In this document: positions 45,434 through 55,600 of the stretch, piece after piece
Position numbering within the stretch: the first letter of the stretch is position 1
Layout of the letters: each line of letters begins with the position of its first letter
Translations under genes and position numbers: made by a program
Notes under the pieces: model-generated
Databases searched by the model: none
Told to the model about the DNA's origin: nothing
Seen by the model: the letters and a program-made list of their open reading frames with translations, nothing else
Assembly: GCF_000220175.1 (NCBI RefSeq)
Contig: NZ_AFPU01000001.1
Location: 1,543,696 to 1,607,695, forward strand
Reading direction: 5' to 3'
From: Nitrosarchaeum koreense MY1
Lineage (GTDB): Archaea > Thermoproteota > Nitrososphaeria > Nitrososphaerales > Nitrosopumilaceae
Length of the DNA: 64,000 nt

Positions 45434-46190
45434 CTTTAGCCTTTCGATATCCATGACTAAATTTCTTATCATATAATTTTGAATATTCATATGTTTTAGG
45501 ATCAATTACATCACTAATAATTACAATTGCAGTTCTTGTTATTTTTTCATCTCTTACTTTTTTTACAATATCATCAAGTGTTCCTTTGATAATTTTTTGA
45601 TCATCCCAACTTGCTCTATAAATTACAGCAACAGGCGTTGATTTCTTGTACCCGCCTGCAATTGATTCTTTTACAATATTTGAAAGTAAATGAACACTAA
45701 GATAAAAAATCAAAGTCGCTTTGTGTTTTGCAAGCTCTGAAATTTTTTCTCGTTTTGGAACTTTTGTTCTAGACTCTGCTCTTGTAACAATAATTGTTTG
45801 AGTTACTCCCGGAAGTGTTAATTGTGTTCCAAGTGCAGCAGCTGATGCTAAAAATGCAGTAATACCTGGAATGACTATCGATTCAATTCCTTTTTGTTCT
45901 AAATTATCTATTTGCTCCTTGATTGCTCCATAAATTGATGGATCACCATCATGTAATCTGACGACTAGCTTGTTGTTCTTTGAGTTATTGTAAAGTAGAT
46001 CAAAAATTTCTTCTCTTACTAACCCAGACGCATCATGTAATTTGCCTTTTTTGCATAATTTAAGAATTGGAGGAGGAATCAGTGAACCGGAATAAACTAC
46101 AATGTCTGCTTTTTGAATTAATTTTTTGGCTTTAACCGTTATTAGTTCTGGATCTCCTGGACCACATCCAACAAAATATACTCTAGACAC
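45426..46190 (-). CDS. cbiF: Precorrin-4/cobalt-precorrin-4 C11-methyltransferase
   Basis: A 254-residue SAM-dependent corrin methyltransferase. N-terminal VYFVGCGPGDPELITVKA and the motif VVYSGSL, typical of CbiF/CobM, then LHDGDPSIYGAI. It methylates C11 in cobalamin ring synthesis. GTG start; its first 8 bp overlap the end of cbiL. Confidence 0.9.
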   Translation of the reverse strand: MSRVYFVGCGPGDPELITVKAKKLIQKADIVVYSGSLIPPPILKLCKKGKLHDASGLVREEIFDLLYNNSKNNKLVVRLHDGDPSIYGAIKEQIDNLEQKGIESIVIPGITAFLASAAALGTQLTLPGVTQTIIVTRAESRTKVPKREKISELAKHKATLIFYLSVHLLSNIVKESIAGGYKKSTPVAVIYRASWDDQKIIKGTLDDIVKKVRDEKITRTAIVIISDVIDPKTYEYSKLYDKKFSHGYRKAKVK

Positions 46191-46905
46191 GTTTTACCAC
46201 CAAAATCGAAAAATATTTTGTAGTTAGTGTTCCATCATTAACTTCACCCAATGTTAATTTTCTAATAATTTCGTTTTCTGTTCCTAGATCTTGTCCAATT
46301 GCAAAAATAGAATTATCCGGAAAACCGGATTCTTTTAACAAATCAATCACTTTATCAAAATATCTACCGTCTTTTAAAAAAACCATTGTTTCAGAATTTT
46401 TAGCAATTTCTTTTACTGTGCTTAAATCATAACATGATGGAATTATTGCAACTTTTTCTGAACCCTCTGCAATACTTATTCCAACTTTTGCGGCAAATGT
46501 AAACATAGAAACAATTCCAGGAATGACACTGATTTTTATTTCTGGATGATTCTGTTCAATATCTTTATGCATGTAAATCCAAGTGCTGTATAGATATGGA
46601 TCTCCAATTGTAAGATAAACAACGTTTTTTCCTGTTAAAACTTTTTCTGCCATAATTTTTGCATTTTTTTTCCAAGTTGCTTCAAGTACATCTTTATCTT
46701 TTGTCATTGGAAAGATCAATTTTACTATCTCTTGGTTTTTTGATTTATCAATTAATGATGATACTATAGATAATGCTATGCTTGGTCTATCTTCACCTGA
46801 TGCAGGACACATTATAGTGTCGGCATTTTGAATTGCTTTAGCTGCCTTTACTGTAAGTAGTTCAGGATCTCCGGGACCTACTCCTATTCCAATTAATTCA
46901 GGCAT
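46183..46905 (-). CDS. cbiL: Precorrin-2/cobalt-factor II C20-methyltransferase
   Basis: A 240-residue corrin methyltransferase with IGVGPGDPELLTVKA, LTIGDPYLYSTW and the CbiL/CobI hallmark PGIVSMFTFAAKVG. It methylates C20. ATG 46905. It lies between cbiT and cbiF on the same strand, so the three form an operon. Cobalamin is required by many ammonia-oxidising archaea for methionine and other enzymes. Confidence 0.9.
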   Translation of the reverse strand: MPELIGIGVGPGDPELLTVKAAKAIQNADTIMCPASGEDRPSIALSIVSSLIDKSKNQEIVKLIFPMTKDKDVLEATWKKNAKIMAEKVLTGKNVVYLTIGDPYLYSTWIYMHKDIEQNHPEIKISVIPGIVSMFTFAAKVGISIAEGSEKVAIIPSCYDLSTVKEIAKNSETMVFLKDGRYFDKVIDLLKESGFPDNSIFAIGQDLGTENEIIRKLTLGEVNDGTLTTKYFSILVVKRV

Positions 46906-46941
46906 ACAAATTCTAGTTTTATCCCCAATTAAAAATCTAGA

Positions 46942-47529
46942 TTAAACTTTAGTTGCAGAAATTACTGTAACTGGATTTCTAGCAAGCATCATTGTACCTG
47001 TTGAGGTCTTTCTACTCTTAGAAATAGTTATTTGAGTCAAATCTATTGAATTAAATTTTAATTTCTCAATAATTTGCAAGACTGAATACAATGTCTCTAT
47101 TAATATTACTCCAATTACTATTCTTCCACCAGATTTTAGTTTATCTTGACATATTTTTACAATATCTTCTGTGTCTCCACCAGTTCCTCCTATGAATATC
47201 GCATCAGCTTGTTCTAATTCAATGATCTTTTCTTTCGCATTTCCAAGAATTAAAGAAATATTTGTTAATCCAAACTTTTCTACATTTCTTTTTGTTAATT
47301 CAATTGCATTAGGATCATAATCTATTGCAATTACCTTTCCTGATTCAACTTGAATAGCTGCTTCAATTGATATAGAACCACTCCCACATCCAATATCATA
47401 TACAGTATATCCAGGGCAAAGTCTTGCTTTACTAATTTGTACAACTCTTACCTCTTCTTTTGTAATAGGTACATTTTCTGTACGTTCAAAAAACTCATCT
47501 GGAATTCCAGGTGTTTTATAATTCCACAT
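46942..47529 (-). CDS. cbiT: Cobalt-precorrin-6B C15-methyltransferase/decarboxylase
   Basis: About 195 residues of a Rossmann methyltransferase: GIPDEFFER..PITKEEVR, then YDIGCGSGSISIEAA for SAM, IAIDYDPNAIE, and IFIGGTGG. It methylates C15 and removes C12 acetate carboxylate. I chose ATG 47529 (MWNYKTPG), the usual length for CbiT; the frame is open to 47595 but overlaps the gene upstream. Confidence 0.9.
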   Translation of the reverse strand: MWNYKTPGIPDEFFERTENVPITKEEVRVVQISKARLCPGYTVYDIGCGSGSISIEAAIQVESGKVIAIDYDPNAIELTKRNVEKFGLTNISLILGNAKEKIIELEQADAIFIGGTGGDTEDIVKICQDKLKSGGRIVIGVILIETLYSVLQIIEKLKFNSIDLTQITISKSRKTSTGTMMLARNPVTVISATKV

Positions 47530-47548
47530 AAACCAATCCCAGCATTTT

Positions 47549-48022
47549 TTATGAAATTGGAATAATGCCCGTTGTAACACTGCCAGCGTGTACAATAGTA
47601 TATGTTAGAATCCAAACAAATAGGTATAAGAAAATATAGCTTCCTATTCCCTGTGTTACAATTTTCTTTCTATCAGATGATGGTAATTGCATATTCATTG
47701 ACTTTGCAATAAATATAGTTACAATAAATACGATGATCATAAATACAATTGATGCCCATCTTCTCTCTTCTCCTTGAATATCTTCAAAGATAAAAGTTGC
47801 AATAGTACCAGCAATTACTGCACAAGCAACTCTTAACCAAAACAATCTGTTTAATTTCTTATCTTTTTCACTTTTTTCTTCTTGATTTACGGTAGGTTCT
47901 GATGCTGAAGCATCATTTGATTCTGTCTCTGGGATCTTGCTATTTTCCTCATTAGTTGACTCTTTTTTAGAGTCTTTAGGATCAGGGGTTGGTGCAGATT
48001 TCTTTTTTTTAAATTTTGCCAA
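47549..48022 (-). CDS. Three-helix membrane protein with charged tail
   Basis: A 157-residue protein: a Lys/Pro/Glu-rich cytoplasmic N-terminus of about 55 residues, then three or four hydrophobic helices (VACAVIAGTIATFIF, WASIVFMIIVFIVTIFIA, YIFLYLFVWILTYTIV). TTG start. No family recognised with confidence. It stops 19 nt upstream of cbiT. Confidence 0.65.
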   Translation of the reverse strand: MAKFKKKKSAPTPDPKDSKKESTNEENSKIPETESNDASASEPTVNQEEKSEKDKKLNRLFWLRVACAVIAGTIATFIFEDIQGEERRWASIVFMIIVFIVTIFIAKSMNMQLPSSDRKKIVTQGIGSYIFLYLFVWILTYTIVHAGSVTTGIIPIS

Positions 48023-48126
48023 GTAAATTTCTAGGTTGACTTCATTAAGCCTTGTTTAAAATCTTTGGTCATAAAACGAGCATAAAAGAGAGTAAGAGTA
48101 TAATTTCAGATACTGAATAGATTATT

Positions 48127-50043
48127 GTGACTCTTGCAGGAATAGAACTTCGGTATTTAGTAAATCAAATTTCAGATGCAACACAGGACTACTATGTCAG
48201 TAATATCTATGGTGTAACAAAAGATAGCATATTGTTCAAACTTCACCATACTGAAAAATCAGATCTTTTTATGATGTTGTCTACGTCTGGTGTTTGGTTA
48301 ACATCTGTTAAAATTGATCAGATGGAACCAAATAGATTACTGAAACGATTGCGAAGTGATCTTTTACGATTAAAGATAAAAAAAATAGAACAAATAGCAT
48401 CAGAACGAATTGCCTATTTTACATTTGCCGGATTTGATAAGGAATATGTAATTGTAGCAGAATTTTTTGGTGAAGGAAATATCTTACTATGTAACAATGA
48501 AATGAAAATACTTGCATTACAACATTCAATTGATGTAAGACATAGAAAGCTTGGTGTTGGTTTGGTATATGCCCCTCCACCTCTAAATGGCATAGATGTA
48601 ATTAAAGTAACAGAGAATGACTTTGAAGAATTAAAGACATCTGATTTAGCTGCTGCAAAATGGCTTGGACGTACATTGGGATTGCCAAAAAAATACGTTG
48701 AAGGAATATTTGAAATGTCTAATGTTGATTCCAAATGTGTTGGAACTAATTTAACATCTGAGCAAATAAAAAAACTATATGATACAACAAAAAATATTGT
48801 TACAAATGTTGTTACTGGTAAACATGAACCAGTAATTATTAGAGATGAAAAAACTGAAATCATTCCAGTTAGATTAGGAAACTTGGATAACAAATGTACT
48901 GTTGTTAACAGCTTTATTGAAGGATTAGATACTGTTTTTACAGAAAATATTGTAGAGATTGGTAAATCAATTCAAACTGGTGGTTCTGATAAAAAAATAA
49001 AAGAACTTGAAACTCAGCTTTCTGAACAAGAAAAAGCAATTGATACAGTAAAAGAAAAATCAAGTCATATAACTAATACTGCTAATTCGTTGTTTGAAAT
49101 GATTTCAAAAGGTATTACATCAATTGAAGATATACGAGCTCAGGAAATTTTATCAGCTCACAATACAAAATTGGTTAAAGAAAAAGGTATGACTCTTATC
49201 TTAATTGATGATGAAAAAATAAAGATAAACACACAGTCTTCATTGCAATCAATTGCATCTATATTATTTAATGAAGCAAAACGTAAATCTGCTGCAATAA
49301 AGTCAATTGAACAGATTAAAATCAATACACAAAAGAAATTATCAAAGTTACAAAATAAAGCTGAAACTGAAAAAGATTCAATTTCGTTTACAGAGATTAG
49401 AAAAAAAAATTGGTATGAAAGATACAGATGGTTCTTTACATCTGATGGGATTCTTGCCATAGGCGGTAGAGATGCACCTTCAAACTCTGCTGTAGTAAGA
49501 AAACATTTAGAAAAAAACGATAAAATATTTCATGGTGACATCTTTGGTTCACCTTTTTTCATTCTAAAGAATGCTGATAATCCGCCTACAGCTAGCTTAA
49601 ACGAAGTTGCTCATGCAACTGTTTGTTTTAGCAGAGCATGGAGAGAGGGTATGTATGGTGTTAGTGCATTTTGGGTAAATCCAGAACAAGTAAAAAAATC
49701 AGCACCTAGTGGACAATTTTTGCCGAAAGGATCTTTTACAATAGAAGGACAAAGAAATTTTGTAAAGATATCTACTCTCAAATTAGCTGTTGGAATAATT
49801 CCACAAGGAGATGATTATGTTTTGACTAGCGGACCGCCTGATACAATTAAAAAAAATTCTATTTGTTATGTGATAATTGAACCACATGGATTGGAAATGG
49901 TAGACGCTGCAAAAAAAATTAGATTAGAGTTTTTAAAATTAGAAGAAGAGATTACAAAGAAAATAAGCATTGATGATTTTGTTCGTGTACTTCCAGCAGG
50001 AGCAAGTCAGATTACAGAAATAGGATTAGGAGATGCTGCTTAA
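48127..50043 (+). CDS. rqcH: RqcH (NFACT family) ribosome quality-control factor
   Basis: A 638-residue NEMF/Rqc2/RqcH homologue. NFACT-N at about 1-200 (with VRHRKLGVGLVYAPP), HhH/coiled-coil at about 285-415, and NFACT-R at about 425-540 (NWYERYRWFFTSDGILAIGGRDA). RqcH binds 50S subunits stalled with peptidyl-tRNA and adds a C-terminal tail to the nascent chain. GTG start. It overlaps the Mut7-C gene by 11 bp. Confidence 0.93.
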   Translation: MTLAGIELRYLVNQISDATQDYYVSNIYGVTKDSILFKLHHTEKSDLFMMLSTSGVWLTSVKIDQMEPNRLLKRLRSDLLRLKIKKIEQIASERIAYFTFAGFDKEYVIVAEFFGEGNILLCNNEMKILALQHSIDVRHRKLGVGLVYAPPPLNGIDVIKVTENDFEELKTSDLAAAKWLGRTLGLPKKYVEGIFEMSNVDSKCVGTNLTSEQIKKLYDTTKNIVTNVVTGKHEPVIIRDEKTEIIPVRLGNLDNKCTVVNSFIEGLDTVFTENIVEIGKSIQTGGSDKKIKELETQLSEQEKAIDTVKEKSSHITNTANSLFEMISKGITSIEDIRAQEILSAHNTKLVKEKGMTLILIDDEKIKINTQSSLQSIASILFNEAKRKSAAIKSIEQIKINTQKKLSKLQNKAETEKDSISFTEIRKKNWYERYRWFFTSDGILAIGGRDAPSNSAVVRKHLEKNDKIFHGDIFGSPFFILKNADNPPTASLNEVAHATVCFSRAWREGMYGVSAFWVNPEQVKKSAPSGQFLPKGSFTIEGQRNFVKISTLKLAVGIIPQGDDYVLTSGPPDTIKKNSICYVIIEPHGLEMVDAAKKIRLEFLKLEEEITKKISIDDFVRVLPAGASQITEIGLGDAA

Positions 50044-50530
50044 CACAGAAAACACTCCTTTGTTTTTTGTAGATGCAATGTTAGGAAATATTGCTAGAAA
50101 ATTAAGACTATTAGGCTATGACACTAAATATTTTCCAGATATTGATGATAAAAAATTAATTGATACAGCAATTAAAGAAAAAATAATAATCATTTCAAAA
50201 GATAAAGAACTAATTTTACGAGCACAAAAATATAATCTACAAATAATTCACATTACTAAACAAAAGCAGATTGAGCAATTTTTTGAAATAATAAATAAAA
50301 TACATTTGAAAAATTTTAAAATAAATGGAAATGTAGCACGATGCACAAAATGTAATTCACTAACAGAACCAATTGATAAAAGTAATTACAAAGAAAAAAT
50401 ACCTTTAGGAGTTTTTAATTTCAATGAAAACTATTGGAGATGTAAAAGTTGTGAGAAGATCTATTGGGAAGGTACACATATTAAAAATTTGCAAGTATTC
50501 GTAGGTAAGATCAATGAAAGATTACAATAA
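50033..50530 (+). CDS. Mut7-C RNase-domain protein
   Basis: A 165-residue protein of the Mut7-C/DUF82 family: a PIN-like N-terminal domain (FFVDAMLGNIARKLRLLGYDT, with the first acidic residue in place, then IIIISKDKELI) and a zinc ribbon (CTKCN ... CKSC). It is probably an RNase. Its start overlaps the end of rqcH and its end overlaps the AMMECR1 gene by 17 bp, so the three are strongly coupled. Confidence 0.85.
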   Translation: MLLNTENTPLFFVDAMLGNIARKLRLLGYDTKYFPDIDDKKLIDTAIKEKIIIISKDKELILRAQKYNLQIIHITKQKQIEQFFEIINKIHLKNFKINGNVARCTKCNSLTEPIDKSNYKEKIPLGVFNFNENYWRCKSCEKIYWEGTHIKNLQVFVGKINERLQ

Positions 50531-51089
50531 TTTATCAAAAGAAGATGGTAAACTTCTTGTAAGTACAGCAAGAAAAATTGTTACTGAATATATTAAAAAT
50601 AATACGAAACTAAAACTTGAAAATGAATTTAAAAATAATTTTTCATTTAAATCTGGAGTATTTGTAACTTTAAATGACAAACAAGGATTGCGTGGTTGCA
50701 TAGGTTATCCATTACCAAATAAATTATTATATGATGCATTATATGATGCAGCAATTTCTGCTGCAACAAAAGATCCAAGATTTCCTCCTGTTGAAGATAA
50801 AGATCTAAATTCAATAATATTTGAAGTAACAGTATTAACTTCACCAAAAAAAATTATTGTAAATAATCCTGAAGAATATTTATCAAAGATCAAAGTAGGA
50901 AGAGACGGTTTAATTGTCAAGAATGGTTATCATTCTGGATTACTTTTACCACAAGTTCCAGTTGATTACAATTGGAATGCAAAAGAATTTCTTGAACATA
51001 CTTGCGAAAAAGCTGGACTATCAAAAGATTCATGGAAAGATCCAACAACTGTCATTGAATCATTTGAAGGAATTATTTTCAAAGAATAA
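50514..51089 (+). CDS. AMMECR1-family protein
   Basis: A 191-residue AMMECR1 protein with the family signature LRGCIG at 59-64 and the VEVTVL-type strand (IIFEVTVLTSP). Conserved from archaea to human, but its molecular function is unknown; the invariant motif looks like an active or binding site. It is translationally coupled to Mut7-C. Confidence 0.9.
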   Translation: MKDYNNLSKEDGKLLVSTARKIVTEYIKNNTKLKLENEFKNNFSFKSGVFVTLNDKQGLRGCIGYPLPNKLLYDALYDAAISAATKDPRFPPVEDKDLNSIIFEVTVLTSPKKIIVNNPEEYLSKIKVGRDGLIVKNGYHSGLLLPQVPVDYNWNAKEFLEHTCEKAGLSKDSWKDPTTVIESFEGIIFKE

Positions 51090-51573
51090 CATAACTAATT
51101 ATACAATAATAAAAAATATTTAGATTGTTTAATTACATTTTAAAATTCAACTAACATTATTCCAAATAATAATTTTTAAATTATGATGACCTGAAAATCA
51201 AACACATGAAATTTACTCAAATAATTTTATTATGAATTATTTTAAAAAATTAAGATCTTAAATTTCATATGAATTATTTTATGTTTTATTTCTGATAAAA
51301 ATTGGATAAAATACATGATCCAAAAAGGAACTAGAAATTAATCCAATTTCCATACTGGAATCGTTTCTAGTATCACACTTCCAGCCTCTTTATTGTTTTT
51401 CCCAAAGTAATTTTGTTTGGTGTAGAAGAAGATGAGGTGGATACATTAGACTATCCTATAGATAGTACTATTGATTTTTTCAATTCCCTAGACAACAGTC
51501 TACACCAAATTTTTGCAAATCAATTTCTACACCAAGATATTTTTGCAACTTTTTGTGTTGGGAGATTTTTTAA
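51090..51573. other. 484-bp intergenic region before giant gene
   Basis: Upstream half is AT-rich without features. The right half contains a nested palindrome (51330-51371), an inverted repeat TTTGGTGTAGA (51416-51426) with TCTACACCAAA (51499-51509), and two direct copies of TCTACACCAA / ATTTTTGCAA. GGGAG lies about 10 nt before the TTG at 51574. No gene is seen. Confidence 0.6.
51330..51371. promoter_or_regulatory. Nested palindrome
   Basis: ACTAGAAA (51330-51337) is the reverse complement of TTTCTAGT (51364-51371), and inside lies TTCCA-TAC-TGGAA (51348-51360). It can form a cruciform/hairpin or two nested operators, and lies about 200 nt before the giant gene. Confidence 0.45.
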
Positions 51574-52588
51574 TTGAAGTCAATTTTATCTCTCTTCATA
51601 ATTGCATTTTTGATCACTTCAAGCATTCCATTTGGATTTGCTGATCATCATATCGATATAGTTCCACAGAATTCGGAATCTTCATCAACACAATCTAAAA
51701 TTATTTCAGTTTCTTTGGATGAAAACATTGGTCTTGAATCTAACAAACCAGCTGATGATAAATCAATTGAATCTGCCAATGTTATTGATGGACAAGATTC
51801 TTTTACAAAATTTGTATTTTTTTCTGAAAGCTTGGATATTAAATCATCTTTAGTAGAAAATCAAATTTATTTGAAACCGTTTGTAGTACAACCACAAACA
51901 AACGTTGATAGAATTTCTCAAATTGACAAACTAAAGGATAGAAAAAAGAATTCAATGTTGGAATTATTTTTAGATGATGATTTTAATTCACAACCATTTG
52001 ACATACAATTACAATCATTTAATTTAGAAAATCTTTTTAATATATTTAATTTTGAGTCATTTTTAGAATTACATGATCAAAATAACTTACTTGATAAATT
52101 TTCTACATTAAATAATCCTCTATCTGTTGAATATGAAAATAATTTTTCTTTTAATTTTGAAAATCTTTTTAACTTAACATTTTCTGAAACTGAATCTCAA
52201 TTTGTTTTAATTCTTTTTGTTCCTTTTGTTGTATTTTTATTTTTATATTTTGAAGATTTTGAATTTAAAATTAGAAAACTTCGTCAACCGTTATCTTTTG
52301 TTTTTGCATTACTTATCTTATCATCAATTGTAATTACTCCGTATACAATTTCATCATCTTATTGGCCAATGGCTTATGCCGAGATTAATGATAATACAAC
52401 TGCCTCAGCAGACACTTCATCTTCTTCTACACCAGCTGAAGACAATGTTGCTGAGGCTACAACTTCTGATAACACAATTTCTGATAATACAACTGCCTCA
52501 GCAGACACTTCATCTTCTTCTACACCAGCTGAAGACAATGTTGCTGAGGCTACAACCTCATCTAATGTTACAAATTACGCTAATACAA
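51574..52588 (+). CDS. Giant surface protein, N-terminal piece (frameshifted)
   Basis: This frame starts TTG 51574 and remains open to 52629, but after about 52588 it is out of register. It has an N-terminal signal peptide (LFIIAFLITSSIPFGFA), an exported Ser/Asp/Asn/Phe-rich part, and two hydrophobic segments near residues 210-270 (LILFVPFVVFLFLYF; FVFALLILSSIVIT) just before PMAYAEIN, which resembles a second cleavage site. It then enters the Ser/Thr-rich repeat ASADTSSSSTPAEDN. One extra T at about 52590 in the third copy shifts the frame; the rest of the protein continues from 52589 in the next piece. Confidence 0.7.
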
Positions 52589-52640
52589 CTTGCCTCAGCA
52601 GACACTTCATCTTCTTCTACACCAGCTGAAGACAATGTTG
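52392..52640 (+). repeat. Three Ser/Thr-rich 93-96-bp repeats
   Basis: Copies begin near 52392, 52485 and 52581, each with ACTGCCTCAGCAGACACT-type sequence coding ASADTSSSSTPAEDN. The third has ACTTGCC in place of ACTGCC, giving the frameshift. Confidence 0.9.
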
Positions 52641-55600
52641 CTGAGGCTACAACTTCTGATACTAATTCTACATCAAACAATAGTTTAATCACAAACAGCA
52701 CAGGCATACTCAACAGCACAGGCATACTCAACAGCACAGGCATACTCAACAGCACAGGCATACTCAACAGCACAGGCATACTCAACAGCACAGGCATACT
52801 CAACAGCACAGGCATACTCAACAGCACAGGCATACTCAACAGCACAGGCATACTCAACATCACAGTTCCAGTAGTCATTCCTAATGCCACTGAATCCTGG
52901 AAATTTGACAAAGTCGTAAATGGCTCTAGATTCATAGGTGATGTCCACATTCAGGAAACCTCTTCTAGCCTCATTTTAGATGGGGATGGCTACCTCTCAA
53001 ATAGCGGAAATTCTACAAATAACATCCAAAATCTCTCCATTACTGCCTGGGTAAACCCTGATTATGTAGGCGGATCTGCCGAATTTACGGTAATTTCCAA
53101 AGAAAAGTCATTTGCCTTGACCATTAACAACAATTTGGCACCTACACATATAGCCAAATTTGCAGTATTTGATGGTATAAAATGGCACTCAATAGAATCT
53201 ACCTCCCAAATTGGCGATGACTGGTCTCATATTGCTGCCACCTTTAATGGAACAACCCTCTCAATTTACACAAACGGTACGCTGTCTAATGTTTCAACTG
53301 TACAAACCATCTCAATGAATCTAAAAGGCCAACTAGAAATAAAAACAATTGAGACTGCAAATTCTACTTCCGATGTAATTGTTGGTGCATCACTTGAGAA
53401 TCACAGATCAGTAGATGAAGTAACAAAACAATTCCACGGACAGATAAAAGAGATCAATATTTTTGGTGTGTATCTTAGTGCAGCACAAATTGCAGAAATT
53501 TATTTGCAGACATTACCAATGATACAATCATTACACAATAATACAATAGTAGAAATAATCGAGGAAGATGTAACTGCAATTGATATACTTGCACCAAAAA
53601 TAATTACAAACTCTACAAACATTAACATTGATACAACAAATATTAACATTAATGCAACAGACATCAATATCAATGCAACAAGTGTAGACAATGCTAATGC
53701 AACTTCAATGTTTACATTCAATACTACAGAAAGTTACATTCCAATAGTAGAAGAAACATTAAACCAAGATCTTAACAGACTAACAATCTCTACATGGATT
53801 AACCCAGATTATTCATCTGGTTCTGCAGAATTTGCAGTTGTATCAAAGGAAAGTTCATTTGTTCTTGGAATAAACAATGTTTATGCACCACAAAAAGTTG
53901 CAACATTTGCAGTATTTGATGGTGTTGAATGGACAAAGATTACTGGAACAACACAAATTACTGATTGGACTAATCTTGTTGCAGTAATTAACGGAACAAA
54001 CATTTCACTTTATGTAAATGGTAATCTGGAAGCACAATCAACACTTGAGGATTCATTTTCAATCTCTGAAGGTGATGTCATTCCAATCCCAGCTGAAATT
54101 GCAGTAAATGAATCTGACTTGATAATTGGTGCATATCTTAATACACTTAGAAGCAGAATTACTTTGTCAAATCATTTCTCAGGCGTCATTGATGATGTCT
54201 TAATCTACAAAAAGGCCTTATCTCAGGCACAAATTAACGATATTTACACAGGATATCTTACACCTTTAACTAATAATGAAATCCCATTCAAGTCTGATTT
54301 ATTGTCATTTACAGATGAAGTTGCAGTATTCTTAAACAATTCAACTAAATCAATCTATATCCTTCCACTTGATATTGATTCTACTGTTCCATTAGATATT
54401 CAATCCATTTCATTTGCAGATTATGTAACATACAAAGTAAATGGTCCAGCAGGCGATTCAAACAATTCAACAATTGAAATCATGACGTTTTCAGATGTTG
54501 TCGTCGCCATAATAATTCCAGCAAATTCAATCATTAATAACAATTCAACAATTGAAATTTCTGATTTATTATCACTTACCGATATAATCTCAACGACACT
54601 AAATGGTGATAATGTAATTGAACTTTCAGAAATTTTACCAATTAATGCTATAATTATAAATCAAGATAATACGACTGAAATAAATTTGGAAATTATTCCA
54701 AAACTAACATCTGTCAAAGAAAGCTATCTAATTACAGAAGAAGTTGAATTTGAATTTGAGTTTTATAATTCTGATGTAATGCTTGTAGATGAAAAACAAA
54801 AAATAGAAAACGCTACAGATCTAATTGCCAACGAACTTGAGCAAAGTCTTAAAGACATTGAAAATGAAATTGATGTAACAACCCCTGAAACCAATAATAA
54901 CTCAACAATAACTGACATTATTTCAAACATTGAAAATCTATTTTCAATACAAATAGCTGAAGCTGCAAAATTAGGTGATAACGATATTGCTAAATTAGAT
55001 ATTAACGAAGTAAAAATACAGGTTAAAGATTTAAAAGATAAAGTAAAAGAACTATCTCGCAATAATGATCTTGATAAAGAACAACTCAAAGAGATTAAAG
55101 AACAATTAAAGATTGTAACAAAACAAATCAAATCAGTAGTAAAGAATCTTGAAAAGAACAATCTTGATGACAGTGCTCAAAGATTAGATGAAATCATAGA
55201 TACAATAGAAGAGACTGCTGGAATTGAACCTATTCAGACAGGTGAATGGAAGGACTCTAGAAATACAATTGTTACGGAAATTTACGATCCTCAGGGTAAC
55301 CTAGTCAATACTGTAACAAAATACGAGAAAGTAATGGAAGGAAAATTCAACCTCAAGCTCTCAATTGATAGCAACAACAAACCAGGAATATACAAAATCA
55401 AAACTATCTTTACTGTAGATGGTCAGAGACATGAGACAGAAAATGAATTCGCATGGGGTCTGGTTTCACTTAACACCAAAAAGAGCATCTACAAACCTGG
55501 TGATACTGCAGACTTTGTAATTGTTGTATTGGATTCTGAAGGTCATCCTGTTTGTAATGCAAATCTCTCAATGAATGTAACATCACCATCTGGAATAATT

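Noticed and set aside
52376..52588. Protein start at 52376 for the central piece
   Set aside because: This region is the Ser/Thr repeat read out of frame (Leu/Met-rich), so the ATG at 52376 is not the native start.
52694..52855. CRISPR-like array
   Set aside because: The repeat is 18 bp with no spacers and is coding.
52558..52950. Minus-strand frames with PVLLSM repeats
   Set aside because: They are the antisense of the 18-bp sequon repeat.
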